From Thermanaerothrix daxensis (GTDB lineage Bacteria; Chloroflexota; Anaerolineae; Anaerolineales; Anaerolineaceae): a stretch of 64,000 nucleotides of DNA. The notes beneath the pieces are model-generated. The model ran no database searches. It had not been told where the DNA came from and was given only the letters and a program-made list of their open reading frames with translations. The DNA lies in contig NZ_LGKO01000004.1 of the NCBI RefSeq assembly GCF_001306145.1, forward strand, positions 1 through 64,000, given 5' to 3'. The position numbers and the translations under genes were made by a program. This document shows positions 49,259 to 58,182 of this stretch, one piece after another; within the stretch, counting starts at the first letter, position 1; every line of letters begins with the position of its first letter.

Positions 49259-49759
49259 TCACGATATGAAACATGCCACCAGAATGTCTTTCACAATCTC
49301 GTTGACTGGTCGACTTACGTCCACCGTTACAGCACCAATCGGTTCTTCCAAAGTTTCGAACTGGCTTTGGAGCAGCTCGGGTTTCATAAAATGGCCTGAA
49401 CGGCCCAACATCCGTGAGCGGATAAGATCATAACTACCTTTGAGGTAGACAACCTGACCTCCTTCATTGCCGTTCAGCAAGGTTTGTCGGTAACGCTCCT
49501 TAAGCGCAGAGCAGGCCAAAACCAGGGACCTCCCCTCGCCGAGACGAGAAGCGATCAAATCATGCAGAGTTTCTAGCCACGGAAGACGATCCTCATCGTT
49601 CAGGGGAAAGCCTGCTGCCATTTTAGCGACATTTTCAGGGGGATGAAAGTCATCTCCATCATAAAATTCCCATCCCAATGTTTCAGCCAGAATCCTCCCC
49701 ACAGTGGTTTTTCCGCTTCCGGCTACTCCCATCAAGATGATAAACCGAGGCGCTCTCAT
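49259..49759 (-). CDS. gntK: Gluconokinase
   Basis: Protein of 166 residues. IILMGVAGSGKTTVGRILA (P-loop), FYDGDDFHPPENVAKMAAG, PLNDEDRLPWLETL, LACSALKERYR and SGHFMKPELLQSQFETLE are gluconokinase motifs. It phosphorylates gluconate to 6-phosphogluconate. ATG 49759 with GGCGGT upstream is chosen since the fold starts here. It lies 38 nt after the VOC gene, likely one operon. Confidence 0.93.
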   Translation of the reverse strand: MRAPRFIILMGVAGSGKTTVGRILAETLGWEFYDGDDFHPPENVAKMAAGFPLNDEDRLPWLETLHDLIASRLGEGRSLVLACSALKERYRQTLLNGNEGGQVVYLKGSYDLIRSRMLGRSGHFMKPELLQSQFETLEEPIGAVTVDVSRPVNEIVKDILVACFIS

Positions 49760-49797
49760 AAAATGACCGCCATCACCAACCGCCCCAAGCTCGCCTA

Positions 49798-50724
49798 TTA
49801 ATAATTTGCTATACGAAAGAGCAATCCGTTTCCCGATGGATCTCGCAAGAAAAGCCCTTCTTCCCAATACTCAATGCGCTGGTCTTGAGCCTCAAGATTC
49901 TTTTCCAGACGTTCCAACTCCTCAAGGCTCGGAAGATCGAAGGCTATATAATATAATCCAAGCGCATCTGAGGGTGCTGGAGGCACCCCCTCGCCTTGCC
50001 AGGTATTATAGCCTATATGGTGATGATAACCACCCGCAGAGACCATTCCCATCCGAAAGCGGTAAGCCACGCCCATATCATCAAAGCCTAATACCCCATG
50101 ATAAAAACGTCGCGTGCTCTCCAAATCCGCCACGTAAAGATGAAAATGTCCAAGCCTTGTTTCCGGAGGCACGTTCACATCCAGATGATCATCATCTTTT
50201 AGATAAGCAAATAAGGCATCCAGATCAAGGGGTTCTCGGCCATTACTGGGCCGTCCATCAGCCCATTGGGCTATCAAGTTTCCATTTTTCAGAAGGAATA
50301 CCCCATCTTCCTGCGACTCACAGTAAAGCTCAATTGTATTGCCTTCTGGATCGTCCAGATAAGTGGTCTTGGTCATCACATGATCGGTCGGATAATTGGG
50401 CCAGCGAAACGCCAACAACCGAGCAATGGCACGAGCCAGTTCACGGCGACTCGGGAAAAGAATGGCAAAATGATAAAGTCCAGCAACCCCCTGATAACGC
50501 TTTCCCTTCTGGATCTCGCTCAAACGAACCAGATCTCGGCCAGCAACCCCCAAACCAGCACGATTATCTTCCCACCAGTTCAGTGCAAGTCCCAATACAT
50601 TCTGATAAAAGGCAACTTGATGTTGAAGATTAGCCACTTTCAGATGCACATAGGCAGGTGTCGTCTGAGGGTGAATCCGATGAGGAGCAATAGCCACAGG
50701 TTTAGGTACTTCTAATGTATTCAT
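49798..50724 (-). CDS. Two-domain VOC-family protein (extradiol dioxygenase/glyoxalase-like)
   Basis: Protein of 308 residues with two VOC modules. Domain 1 has YVHLKVANLQHQVAFYQNVLG and, at its end, DDPEGNTIELYCE. Domain 2 has LGHFHLYVADLESTRRFYHG, GGYHHHIGYNTW and DPSGNGLLFRI. The layout resembles catechol 2,3-dioxygenase (CatE-like) proteins, with His and Glu metal ligands in domain 2. ATG 50724 follows GGAGG. The substrate is unknown. Confidence 0.85.
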   Translation of the reverse strand: MNTLEVPKPVAIAPHRIHPQTTPAYVHLKVANLQHQVAFYQNVLGLALNWWEDNRAGLGVAGRDLVRLSEIQKGKRYQGVAGLYHFAILFPSRRELARAIARLLAFRWPNYPTDHVMTKTTYLDDPEGNTIELYCESQEDGVFLLKNGNLIAQWADGRPSNGREPLDLDALFAYLKDDDHLDVNVPPETRLGHFHLYVADLESTRRFYHGVLGFDDMGVAYRFRMGMVSAGGYHHHIGYNTWQGEGVPPAPSDALGLYYIAFDLPSLEELERLEKNLEAQDQRIEYWEEGLFLRDPSGNGLLFRIANY

Positions 50725-50995
50725 TGGGCCTCCGTTCCATACCGATAATCCCAACTCGCAAGTCAGATCAACAATTGCCCAAAAATTTCTTTTTAAGCGC
50801 TACCCATTAAACGACACCAATGTTGTCATGTCAATCCACATCGCCACTTTTTTGTTGTTTACTCAACATAGCAAACCAATTCCATCCCAGAGAGATAACG
50901 CAAGGTCAGGGTTTAGTATCAAGAGGATCTTTACACCGGGCCATTGTGCTTTGGGGTTATAATAGTCATGAAAACCGTTTCTAACCGGAGGAAGG

Positions 50996-51334
50996 ATGGT
51001 AGCGCATAGTCGCCCCCCTGGAAAAACCACAGTCGCTCCCGAGGTATTGGTCACAATAGCCCGTTTGACCACCCTGGGTATTCCCGGGGTAAATCGCCTT
51101 GCCACCTATCCGGGCGAGGTTAACCGCTTATTCGATCGCGGTGCTAGCGAGGGCGTCAAGATAAACGTGGAGGATGATAAAGTTTATATTGACATTTACG
51201 TCATCCTCAATCGTGATGTTAATGTACGCGAAGTAGCGCGTAATATTCAGGCTCAGGTGGCACGCGCTATCACAGAGATGGTGGGCATGGAAGTAGGAAG
51301 GGTCAATGTTCACATTGAAGATATTCAATATTAG
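50996..51334 (+). CDS. Asp23/Gls24-family protein
   Basis: Protein of 112 residues. TTVAPEVLVTIARLTTLGIPGV, GVKINVEDDKVYIDIYVIL and GRVNVHIEDIQY match the Asp23 (alkaline shock/envelope stress) family. It sits 19 nt before nusB, an arrangement common in Gram-positive and related bacteria. AACCGGAGGAAGG precedes ATG 50996. Confidence 0.9.
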   Translation: MVAHSRPPGKTTVAPEVLVTIARLTTLGIPGVNRLATYPGEVNRLFDRGASEGVKINVEDDKVYIDIYVILNRDVNVREVARNIQAQVARAITEMVGMEVGRVNVHIEDIQY

Positions 51335-51353
51335 GTACACCTAGTTAAGTCCT

Positions 51354-51821
51354 ATGAAGCAGCGAACCAAAGCTCGCAGCGTCGCGCTTCAAGTTCTTTA
51401 CGAATGCGACCTTACCCAACATACGCCCGGGCAAGCCCTTGAACAGCGCCTGGCTGAAGAACATCTTGAGCCCGAGTTGGCAGAATTCAGCCGCCAGATC
51501 GTTTTCGGCGTCTATCCCATAGTAGACAAACTTGATCGGTATATTGCACAGCATGCGCCTGAATGGCCGTTGGATCAAATCTCGGTCATTGATCGCAATA
51601 TCCTGCGTATTGCTCTGTGGGAATTTGCGGTAGCCGGATGTACACCGGTAAAGGTGGCCATCAATGAGGCCATTGAACTGGCCAAAACCTTTGGTTCTGA
51701 CAGCACCCCCCGCTTTGTTAATGGAGTTCTGGGGAGCCTGGCCAATCGTCTGGATGAAATTCGCCAACAGTTCCAACGGGAAAAAGCCCAGGAAGAAGGG
51801 TTATCCCCTCGAACAACCTGA
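51354..51821 (+). CDS. nusB: Transcription antitermination factor NusB
   Basis: Protein of 155 residues. RTKARSVALQVLYECDL, VFGVYPIVDKLDRYIAQHAP, ISVIDRNILRIALWEF, PVKVAINEAIELAKTFGSD and FVNGVLGSL are the NusB signature. It binds boxA RNA with NusE during rRNA transcription. Confidence 0.96.
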   Translation: MKQRTKARSVALQVLYECDLTQHTPGQALEQRLAEEHLEPELAEFSRQIVFGVYPIVDKLDRYIAQHAPEWPLDQISVIDRNILRIALWEFAVAGCTPVKVAINEAIELAKTFGSDSTPRFVNGVLGSLANRLDEIRQQFQREKAQEEGLSPRTT

Positions 51822-51892
51822 ACACAGATCCTCACTGTGTTACCAGTACCCTGCCTGTCCGTTTTTTGTCTTCATAGGAGGAATTATCCTCA

Positions 51893-54316
51893 ATGACGCT
51901 TCGATCACTCCTCAAGCATCCCCGCTTAACCCTCCACTTTGTGCTCAGCCTGCTGGCCTCAATCAGTCTTTCGGGTTGCCAGGCATTGACAATCTTCCAA
52001 CCCACTCCCGCCCCCTCCACCTCGACACCAGCCAGTGTCCCTCTTGTGCCCCTGACCTTCCAAGTCACTGTTCCTTCCGCTACCTCCAGCGGGGATGTCA
52101 TCCTTGAGGTCGTGGACGAGGTCACAGGCATAGCACTGAACTCTCAGCGATACAAGATGCAACCTGCCGGAGAACAACGGTACACCCTGGAATTGGGGTT
52201 CCCCGTAGGAAGCGTGGTGCGCTATCGTTATCTGCGTCAGGAGATCATACCCCAAGTGGAACGCAATCCCTACGGCCAACCAGTGCGCTATCGTCTGGCA
52301 GTGGCACGCGCCCCTGCGATCATTGAGGATCATGTTGTGGCCTGGCAGGGAAGCGGCCCAGTGATTGAAAGTGGCAGATTAGTAGGCCAGGTATTCGACG
52401 CCACAACGCGTGCGCCAGTGGCTGACGCATTGGTATGTATGGCGGGCATCCAAACTTTCACCACCTCAGATGGCTCGTTTACCCTGGAGAACCTGCCCCC
52501 CGGAAAACATAACCTGGTGATTCTCCCTACAGAAGGGTCATACCACGTTTTTCAACAAGAGGCGGTCATTGCCCCCAATGCCCTGACCCCCGCTCAAATT
52601 GCACTTCAGCCAGCCCGGCTGGTGAACCTCACTTTCGTAGTCCAACCACCTACGGAACATATTCGGGGTTTACCCCTGCGAATCGTTGGTAATCTCCGCA
52701 GCCTGGGAAATACCTTCGCCGATCTAGAGGGTGGTTTGAGCGTTCTGCCTTCTCGTGCCCCTCTTTTGTCTCTGCTGGATGACGGACGCTACACCTTTAC
52801 ACTCAGCCTTCCCGAAGGCACCGACCTGCGCTATAAGTACACACTTGGAGATGGTTTTTGGAATGCGGAACACGCCTTAGACGGTAGTTTCAAGGTTCGC
52901 CAATTAATCGTCCCCGATCATGACACCACCATCAACGATCAGATCGAAACCTGGGCCATGGACGATTCGGAGAGAAATCCGCTTACCCTTTATATTAAGG
53001 CCCCTCCCGAAACCCCAGCAGACGAACGAATATCCATCCAATTTCGCTTATATACATGGACGCCAGCCATCCCTATGTGGCCGCTGGGAAATCAGCAGTG
53101 GTTGTATGTATTTTATAGTCCACAGCACGCCCTGGGCGAGGTGAGTTACCGCGTTTGCCGTAATGAACAATGTGGCCTTGCTGATGACTTGGCTACCGCA
53201 GGCAGTACGGCCTCCGGGCTTCCCCTCATTTCATCAGAAGGCAGTAATACCATCACACACCAGGTCGAAAAATGGAACAATCTAACTCCATGGAGTTTTA
53301 CACCCCCCTCAATTGAAAGCGCCACCCCGCGTTCCTCATTTGTCGCGGCTGTCGAAGTCGCTCCCCACCTCTCCCCCCTCGCCCTTCCCCACCTTCCTGC
53401 CACGTTTATGAGTATCCGGGAATTGAATGCCAACTGGATCATTCTTAGCCCGACCTGGTCTTTGACCTCGACCACCCCACCCCGCCTGGAGTATGTCCCC
53501 ACTAACGGTATTAGCAGTGCCGATCTAAACGCACTTGTCTCCAATGCCCAACAACAGGGCCTAAGTGTTGCCCTTTATCCCCGCACAAACCCATTTGCCC
53601 TTACCCAGGCCCTCAGCGACAATCCGAACAGCATAGAGACTTGGTTCTCCGAGTACCGCCGTTTTATCCTCCACGTGGCGGACAAAGCCGCACAATCCCG
53701 TGCTCAGGCTTTGATCTTAGGCGGTCCAGAAACAGAACCCCTTCTCAGCATCCACGAGGCAGATTGGCGTGATCTAATCACAGCAATCCGCCAGAAATTT
53801 ACTGGACAATTAATTTGGACCATTACCGAACATCAACTTGAAACACCTCCTGCCTGGCTTGATCAGGTGGATGGGGTCTATGTTTTGCTCTCATCGCTCC
53901 CCAACGATGGTTTTCCGGATGAATCACAACTCAACGAAGCCATGGGAAATTACCTGGATGCTTCGCTCTCATCCCTCTCCCAACAACTCGGCAAACCCCT
54001 TTGGGTTGGCATTGACTACCCCAGTGCCCAACCCATTCAGGATGGGTGCGTAGTGCACCAGGAAGGATGCCTGTCTTCCGAGCACCTGATTTGGAACGGG
54101 TCACTTCCCAGTCTATCACCCGACCTTGATCGACAGGCTCGGATCTATCAGGCGATTGCAGTAGCGATAAATGCTCGTCCATGGATCAGTGGCTTTACCA
54201 CCCGAGGTTACCATCCGGCCGTCAATCTGACCGATGCTAGCCCCTCGGTGCGTGGTAAACCTGCCGCCGCCGTGTTAAGCGCCTGGTTTCGCGCCTGGAA
54301 AAATGCTTCTCCCTAG
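51893..54316 (+). CDS. Large lipoprotein with Ig-like modules and a glycosidase-like C-terminal domain
   Basis: Protein of 807 residues. A signal peptide ends in a lipobox (SISLSGCQA, Cys near 29), followed by a Thr/Pro-rich linker. Residues ~50-150 and ~240-350 look like starch-binding/Ig-type beta modules; in between is a carboxypeptidase-regulatory-like repeat (GRLVGQVFDATTRAPVADAL, then TSDGSFTLENLPPGKHNL). From ~495 a TIM-barrel-like region (MSIRELNANWIILSPTW, ALILGGPETEP, GKPLWVGIDYPSA) recalls GH113-type glycosidases, though catalytic residues are not certain. It is probably a surface glycan-acting or binding protein. Confidence 0.75.
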   Translation: MTLRSLLKHPRLTLHFVLSLLASISLSGCQALTIFQPTPAPSTSTPASVPLVPLTFQVTVPSATSSGDVILEVVDEVTGIALNSQRYKMQPAGEQRYTLELGFPVGSVVRYRYLRQEIIPQVERNPYGQPVRYRLAVARAPAIIEDHVVAWQGSGPVIESGRLVGQVFDATTRAPVADALVCMAGIQTFTTSDGSFTLENLPPGKHNLVILPTEGSYHVFQQEAVIAPNALTPAQIALQPARLVNLTFVVQPPTEHIRGLPLRIVGNLRSLGNTFADLEGGLSVLPSRAPLLSLLDDGRYTFTLSLPEGTDLRYKYTLGDGFWNAEHALDGSFKVRQLIVPDHDTTINDQIETWAMDDSERNPLTLYIKAPPETPADERISIQFRLYTWTPAIPMWPLGNQQWLYVFYSPQHALGEVSYRVCRNEQCGLADDLATAGSTASGLPLISSEGSNTITHQVEKWNNLTPWSFTPPSIESATPRSSFVAAVEVAPHLSPLALPHLPATFMSIRELNANWIILSPTWSLTSTTPPRLEYVPTNGISSADLNALVSNAQQQGLSVALYPRTNPFALTQALSDNPNSIETWFSEYRRFILHVADKAAQSRAQALILGGPETEPLLSIHEADWRDLITAIRQKFTGQLIWTITEHQLETPPAWLDQVDGVYVLLSSLPNDGFPDESQLNEAMGNYLDASLSSLSQQLGKPLWVGIDYPSAQPIQDGCVVHQEGCLSSEHLIWNGSLPSLSPDLDRQARIYQAIAVAINARPWISGFTTRGYHPAVNLTDASPSVRGKPAAAVLSAWFRAWKNASP

Positions 54317-54348
54317 AGGTTAGACACATATAAAAAGGAGCCTCCTTG

Positions 54349-55947
54349 GTGAAAAACTTAGTCAACTTATCCATCCGACCCAGTCTGGAAGCGCAGGGGC
54401 TTTACAATCTGGGTGATATCCGGTGGAATCTCTCAACCGCCCAACTGGTGGAAGAGATCATTCGCAATAAGGAGGGTTGGCTCTCCCATCATGGAGCCAT
54501 CGTGGTCCACACGGGCAAACACACCGGTCGCGCCCCACGAGACAAATTTATTGTGGCATATCCAGACCACGACGATATCTGGTGGGGACCCATTAATTCT
54601 CCCATTTCACCAGAGTATTTTGCTCGCCTCCACCAAAAATTTGCCACCTTTTTCCAGCTCCGCCCAATTTACGTGCAGGATGTATGGATTGGTAATCACC
54701 CCGCTTATCGCCTACCCGTGCGAATTATCACCGAGAAAGCCTGGCATAGCCTCTTTGCGCGCAATCTGTTCATCCGCGAAGAACAGACTACTGGCCCGCA
54801 TTCCAATCCGGAGTTCACCCTGATCCATGCGCCGTCTTTCCGCGCCAATCCCGTAGAAGACGGCACGCGCTCCGAAACTGTGATTGCCATAGATTTCGTG
54901 CGTCGTCTGGTCCTGATTGGTGGCACTGCGTATGCTGGGGAGATCAAAAAAGCAATGTTCACGGTTATGAATTACCTGCTTCCTCAGCACCATGTGCTGC
55001 CAATGCACTGTTCCGCCAACGTGGGCCCCCAAGGAGATGTTGCTCTTTTCTTTGGGCTGAGTGGCACTGGTAAAACCACTCTCTCTTCCGACCCAGAGCG
55101 CCCTCTCATCGGTGACGACGAGCATGGCTGGGGAGAGGACGGCATTTTCAATTTTGAGGGGGGCTGTTATGCGAAAACGATACGCCTAAACGCCCAACTT
55201 GAACCCCTAATCTGGTCTGCTGTTCATCGTTTCGGGACCGTGCTGGAGAATGTGATTCTCAATCCCGATTCTCGCCTTGTAGATTTTGAGTCTGATACCA
55301 TCACCGAGAACACCCGTGCGGCCTACCCGCTGGAATTTATCCCACACGCATTGAAGGAGGGACGTGGCGGACATCCTCAACATATCTTCTTTCTGAGCGC
55401 AGATGCTTTTGGTGTCCTTCCACCACTTGCACGCCTGACTCCTGAGCAGGCGCTTTTCTTCTTCCTCACTGGTTATACGGCGAAACTTGCGGGCACAGAG
55501 ACAGGGTTGGGGCGCGAGCCTCAAGCCACCTTCTCAGCGTGCTTTGGCGCTCCTTTTCTTCCGCTCCATCCTACGGTTTATGGTCGGATGCTCAAAGAAA
55601 AGATCCAGCAACATGGAACGCAGGTTTGGTTGATCAACACCGGCTGGACTGGTGGCCCCTACGGCGTAGGGACACGCATTCCGTTGCCCTACACCCGTGC
55701 TATGGTGCACGCAGTACTATCACACGGACTGGACAGTGTCCCTTATCACCAGGACCCAATCTTTGGGTTATGGGTGCCCGAAACGTGCCCAGGTGTACCC
55801 AGAGAGTTGCTCCAACCGCGCCAAACCTGGAGCGATCCTCAAGCCTATGACCAACAGGCTCGTACCCTGGCTGAGCAATTTCGTGCTAATTTCGAGGCAA
55901 TAACCGAAACCTCACTTACCGTTGCCTTGAACCACCGCGAGGGCTAA
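54349..55947 (+). CDS. pckA: ATP-dependent phosphoenolpyruvate carboxykinase
   Basis: Protein of 532 residues. VVHTGKHTGRAPRDKFIV, LFFGLSGTGKTTLSSDPERPL (kinase loop), GDDEHGWGEDGIFNFEGGCYAK, FESDTITENTRAAYPLEFI and INTGWTGGPYGVG(T)RI are pckA signatures. It interconverts oxaloacetate and PEP. GTG 54349 with AAGGAG 8 nt upstream is preferred; TTG 54346 in frame is possible. Confidence 0.95.
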   Translation: MKNLVNLSIRPSLEAQGLYNLGDIRWNLSTAQLVEEIIRNKEGWLSHHGAIVVHTGKHTGRAPRDKFIVAYPDHDDIWWGPINSPISPEYFARLHQKFATFFQLRPIYVQDVWIGNHPAYRLPVRIITEKAWHSLFARNLFIREEQTTGPHSNPEFTLIHAPSFRANPVEDGTRSETVIAIDFVRRLVLIGGTAYAGEIKKAMFTVMNYLLPQHHVLPMHCSANVGPQGDVALFFGLSGTGKTTLSSDPERPLIGDDEHGWGEDGIFNFEGGCYAKTIRLNAQLEPLIWSAVHRFGTVLENVILNPDSRLVDFESDTITENTRAAYPLEFIPHALKEGRGGHPQHIFFLSADAFGVLPPLARLTPEQALFFFLTGYTAKLAGTETGLGREPQATFSACFGAPFLPLHPTVYGRMLKEKIQQHGTQVWLINTGWTGGPYGVGTRIPLPYTRAMVHAVLSHGLDSVPYHQDPIFGLWVPETCPGVPRELLQPRQTWSDPQAYDQQARTLAEQFRANFEAITETSLTVALNHREG

Positions 55948-55975
55948 AGCCTATCAACTACCTTAGAGTTAAAGG

Positions 55976-56737
55976 CTACGCCAGGTACATCAAAACGGCC
56001 GCAGCCACCAGCAAAAATGGCGTGTAAGGCAGCGCGGCGAAGGGTTGATAACGTCGGCGCATCAACAACCATACGAGATACAAGGCGCTTACGAGACCTC
56101 CTAACAGGATTGCAAAGAGCAAACCGATCCCTATTCGCGGCCACCCCAACATCAATCCCAGCACCCCACTTAGAGTCACATCCCCAAAGCCCAACGCCAC
56201 CTCATCTGACTCAAGACCGCGCCTGCGCGCTGCCCAACGCACAAAGATTTCTCCTAGATAGTACAGGGCAAGCATAATCCCAAAGCCCAGCCCGCCTCCC
56301 AAAAGGGTCGCTTGCCAGCCATTAAGCCATATCCCAACAATTGCCCCAAGAAGAGCACCTGCACCGCTCACCTCGTACAACACTACCCGATACTCCCAAT
56401 CCATCACGAGCACCGCACTGAAATATAGCAACAATCCCCATGCCATATAAAGGGGAAGCCGGTCTGGAGGAGGCCATATCCACAAGGCCAGCGTTAGAAG
56501 GGGAAGAACCACCTGGACAACACGCGCTCGTTGAGGGCGCTCCGCCCCACACGTCGTACAGGGACGCAACAATATGTAACGCATCAGGGGGTAAGGATGT
56601 TGGCAACGCAGGCAAAGTGCTGGGCTTAAGCGTCGGGTTTGCGGGAGAACATCGGCAAGGTAGTTAACCACTACGCCCATCCCGTAGCCTAAAAACAACA
56701 CAGCAACCATAGTCAGGCCGAACAGAAGCGAGTTCAT
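55976..56737 (-). CDS. Prepilin peptidase (type IV leader peptidase, A24 family)
   Basis: Protein of 253 residues with about seven membrane segments. The N-terminal zinc-type cluster is CLRCQHPYPLMRYI...CTTCG. The catalytic aspartates are in VLVMDWEYRVV and in ALGFGDVTLSGVLGLMLGW (GxGD motif). It processes type IV pilin-like precursors at the membrane. No pilin gene is in the window. It is followed upstream by an MFS transporter gene in the same direction. Confidence 0.9.
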   Translation of the reverse strand: MNSLLFGLTMVAVLFLGYGMGVVVNYLADVLPQTRRLSPALCLRCQHPYPLMRYILLRPCTTCGAERPQRARVVQVVLPLLTLALWIWPPPDRLPLYMAWGLLLYFSAVLVMDWEYRVVLYEVSGAGALLGAIVGIWLNGWQATLLGGGLGFGIMLALYYLGEIFVRWAARRRGLESDEVALGFGDVTLSGVLGLMLGWPRIGIGLLFAILLGGLVSALYLVWLLMRRRYQPFAALPYTPFLLVAAAVLMYLA

Positions 56738-56754
56738 ACTCCTGAACCTGGGGC

Positions 56755-58065
56755 TTAAAGGGTCACCGGTTGTGAGGTTTGACGAGCGCGCTCCTGCTCC
56801 GCCCGTTCCTTGAGCTCACTGCGCAAGGCGTGAATGTCTTTGGGTAGGAAGTAAATAGCAAACAGGAAGAAAAAGAAGCACAGCAACCACGCCCCGATGC
56901 AAATAATGAGAATTGCCTCCCTCAAAGATCCATTCACCGCAATCAAACCGGCTATCGCCGGTGCCACAGCCGATCCCCCTTGTTCAATCATGTTTTGTAC
57001 TGAATTGGCCGTGCTCCTTACTTCTGGCAGGGTTACATCATAAACCGTGGAAAGAACGTTCGGTGAGGCAAAAGGAATGAAGATTGCCGTCAGGCACAGC
57101 ATCGCTGTGAACAGGGTCTTTTGTTCCAAAGGCACGTTGATCGTGACCCAAAGTAGAAGGGCTCCGGTAATGACTCCAAATGCACTTACGATCAAGCGCC
57201 CGCGTGGAGTCCGCTTGAAAAGGAAATCCCCCAAGACCCCACCAATCGGATAACCGGCTGCCAGAAAGAGCACAGCCGCTACCATGGTGATGAGCACCTC
57301 ATTTTGGGAAAATCCTCTCTCGGTCTCTAAATAGCGGAAGAACCAGAAGGTGATAACTTGCCATGGGAAAACTCCAAAAAACCCCTGGGTAAACAGAAAC
57401 AACAAACTGCGTTTCTTAAACAGCCCAAGTGCCGTTTTCCAATCGAAGCGATAGGTGCTGATTTGCTCCAGCCCCTCAAATTCCGGTTCGGCCCCTCCGC
57501 GCGGCACTTCTTTGACGCCGAGAAAGATCACCACCGAGAGCAGAATACCCAGAGCCCCGGTCAGATAGAAAACTCCCTGCCAATGCAAACGTCCAACCAG
57601 AGTTAGTGCCAGCACAGTCCCGGTGATATAGCCCAGCGGAGCAGTGATTTGCAAAATACCGTACACCTTACCCCGCATCTTGGGGGGGAAGTAATCTGAG
57701 ATCAGGCTGTAAAGCCCAGGATAACTGGCATCATCAATCCCGGTCGAGGCACGAGTGATGACAAAGGTCGGGAATGTCCGGGCCAATGCACTCAACCAGG
57801 TCGTTGCTCCCCAGATAAAAGATGCCAAAGCCAGCAATTTCGAGCGCGCGTATCGGTCATATAAATAACCCCACAAAGGATAGAAAATTCCACCTACCAG
57901 CAAGGCTCCTGAAAACACCACCCCCATTTGAGCCTCATTAATGCCAAAATATTCCATTATAGGTGTGGTCAACGGCCCAATGAGAAGTTTATCCGCCTGA
58001 TGCAAGAGCATAAACGCAAAAAAAACTGCCAAGACAAACCAACGGTAGCGGTTCTTTGTTGTCAT
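56755..58065 (-). CDS. MFS transporter
   Basis: Protein of 436 residues with about twelve hydrophobic segments. The loop 2-3 motif GGIFYPLWGYLYDRYARSKL and later GYPIGGVLGDFLFKRTPRGR are major facilitator signatures. STGIDDASYPGLYSLISDYF resembles anion/organophosphate or hexuronate carriers. The substrate is unknown. ATG 58065 with AGGAG upstream is preferred. Confidence 0.88.
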   Translation of the reverse strand: MTTKNRYRWFVLAVFFAFMLLHQADKLLIGPLTTPIMEYFGINEAQMGVVFSGALLVGGIFYPLWGYLYDRYARSKLLALASFIWGATTWLSALARTFPTFVITRASTGIDDASYPGLYSLISDYFPPKMRGKVYGILQITAPLGYITGTVLALTLVGRLHWQGVFYLTGALGILLSVVIFLGVKEVPRGGAEPEFEGLEQISTYRFDWKTALGLFKKRSLLFLFTQGFFGVFPWQVITFWFFRYLETERGFSQNEVLITMVAAVLFLAAGYPIGGVLGDFLFKRTPRGRLIVSAFGVITGALLLWVTINVPLEQKTLFTAMLCLTAIFIPFASPNVLSTVYDVTLPEVRSTANSVQNMIEQGGSAVAPAIAGLIAVNGSLREAILIICIGAWLLCFFFFLFAIYFLPKDIHALRSELKERAEQERARQTSQPVTL

Positions 58066-58182
58066 TCCTTGGCTCCTGAACATGGAAATTATCAAATCGC
58101 TCGTTATGGGATGTAAAGAGTATAATCTGAAAGCGAGGTCCGGGCAACTTCAGGGCAAGGACTTTTTCTCAGGAGCAAGTTC

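Noticed and set aside
54331-54350. Self-complementary AAGGAGCCTCCTT at the pckA ribosome site as an RNA switch
   Set aside because: A one-base loop cannot form. Only a very short stem is possible, so it is more likely chance.
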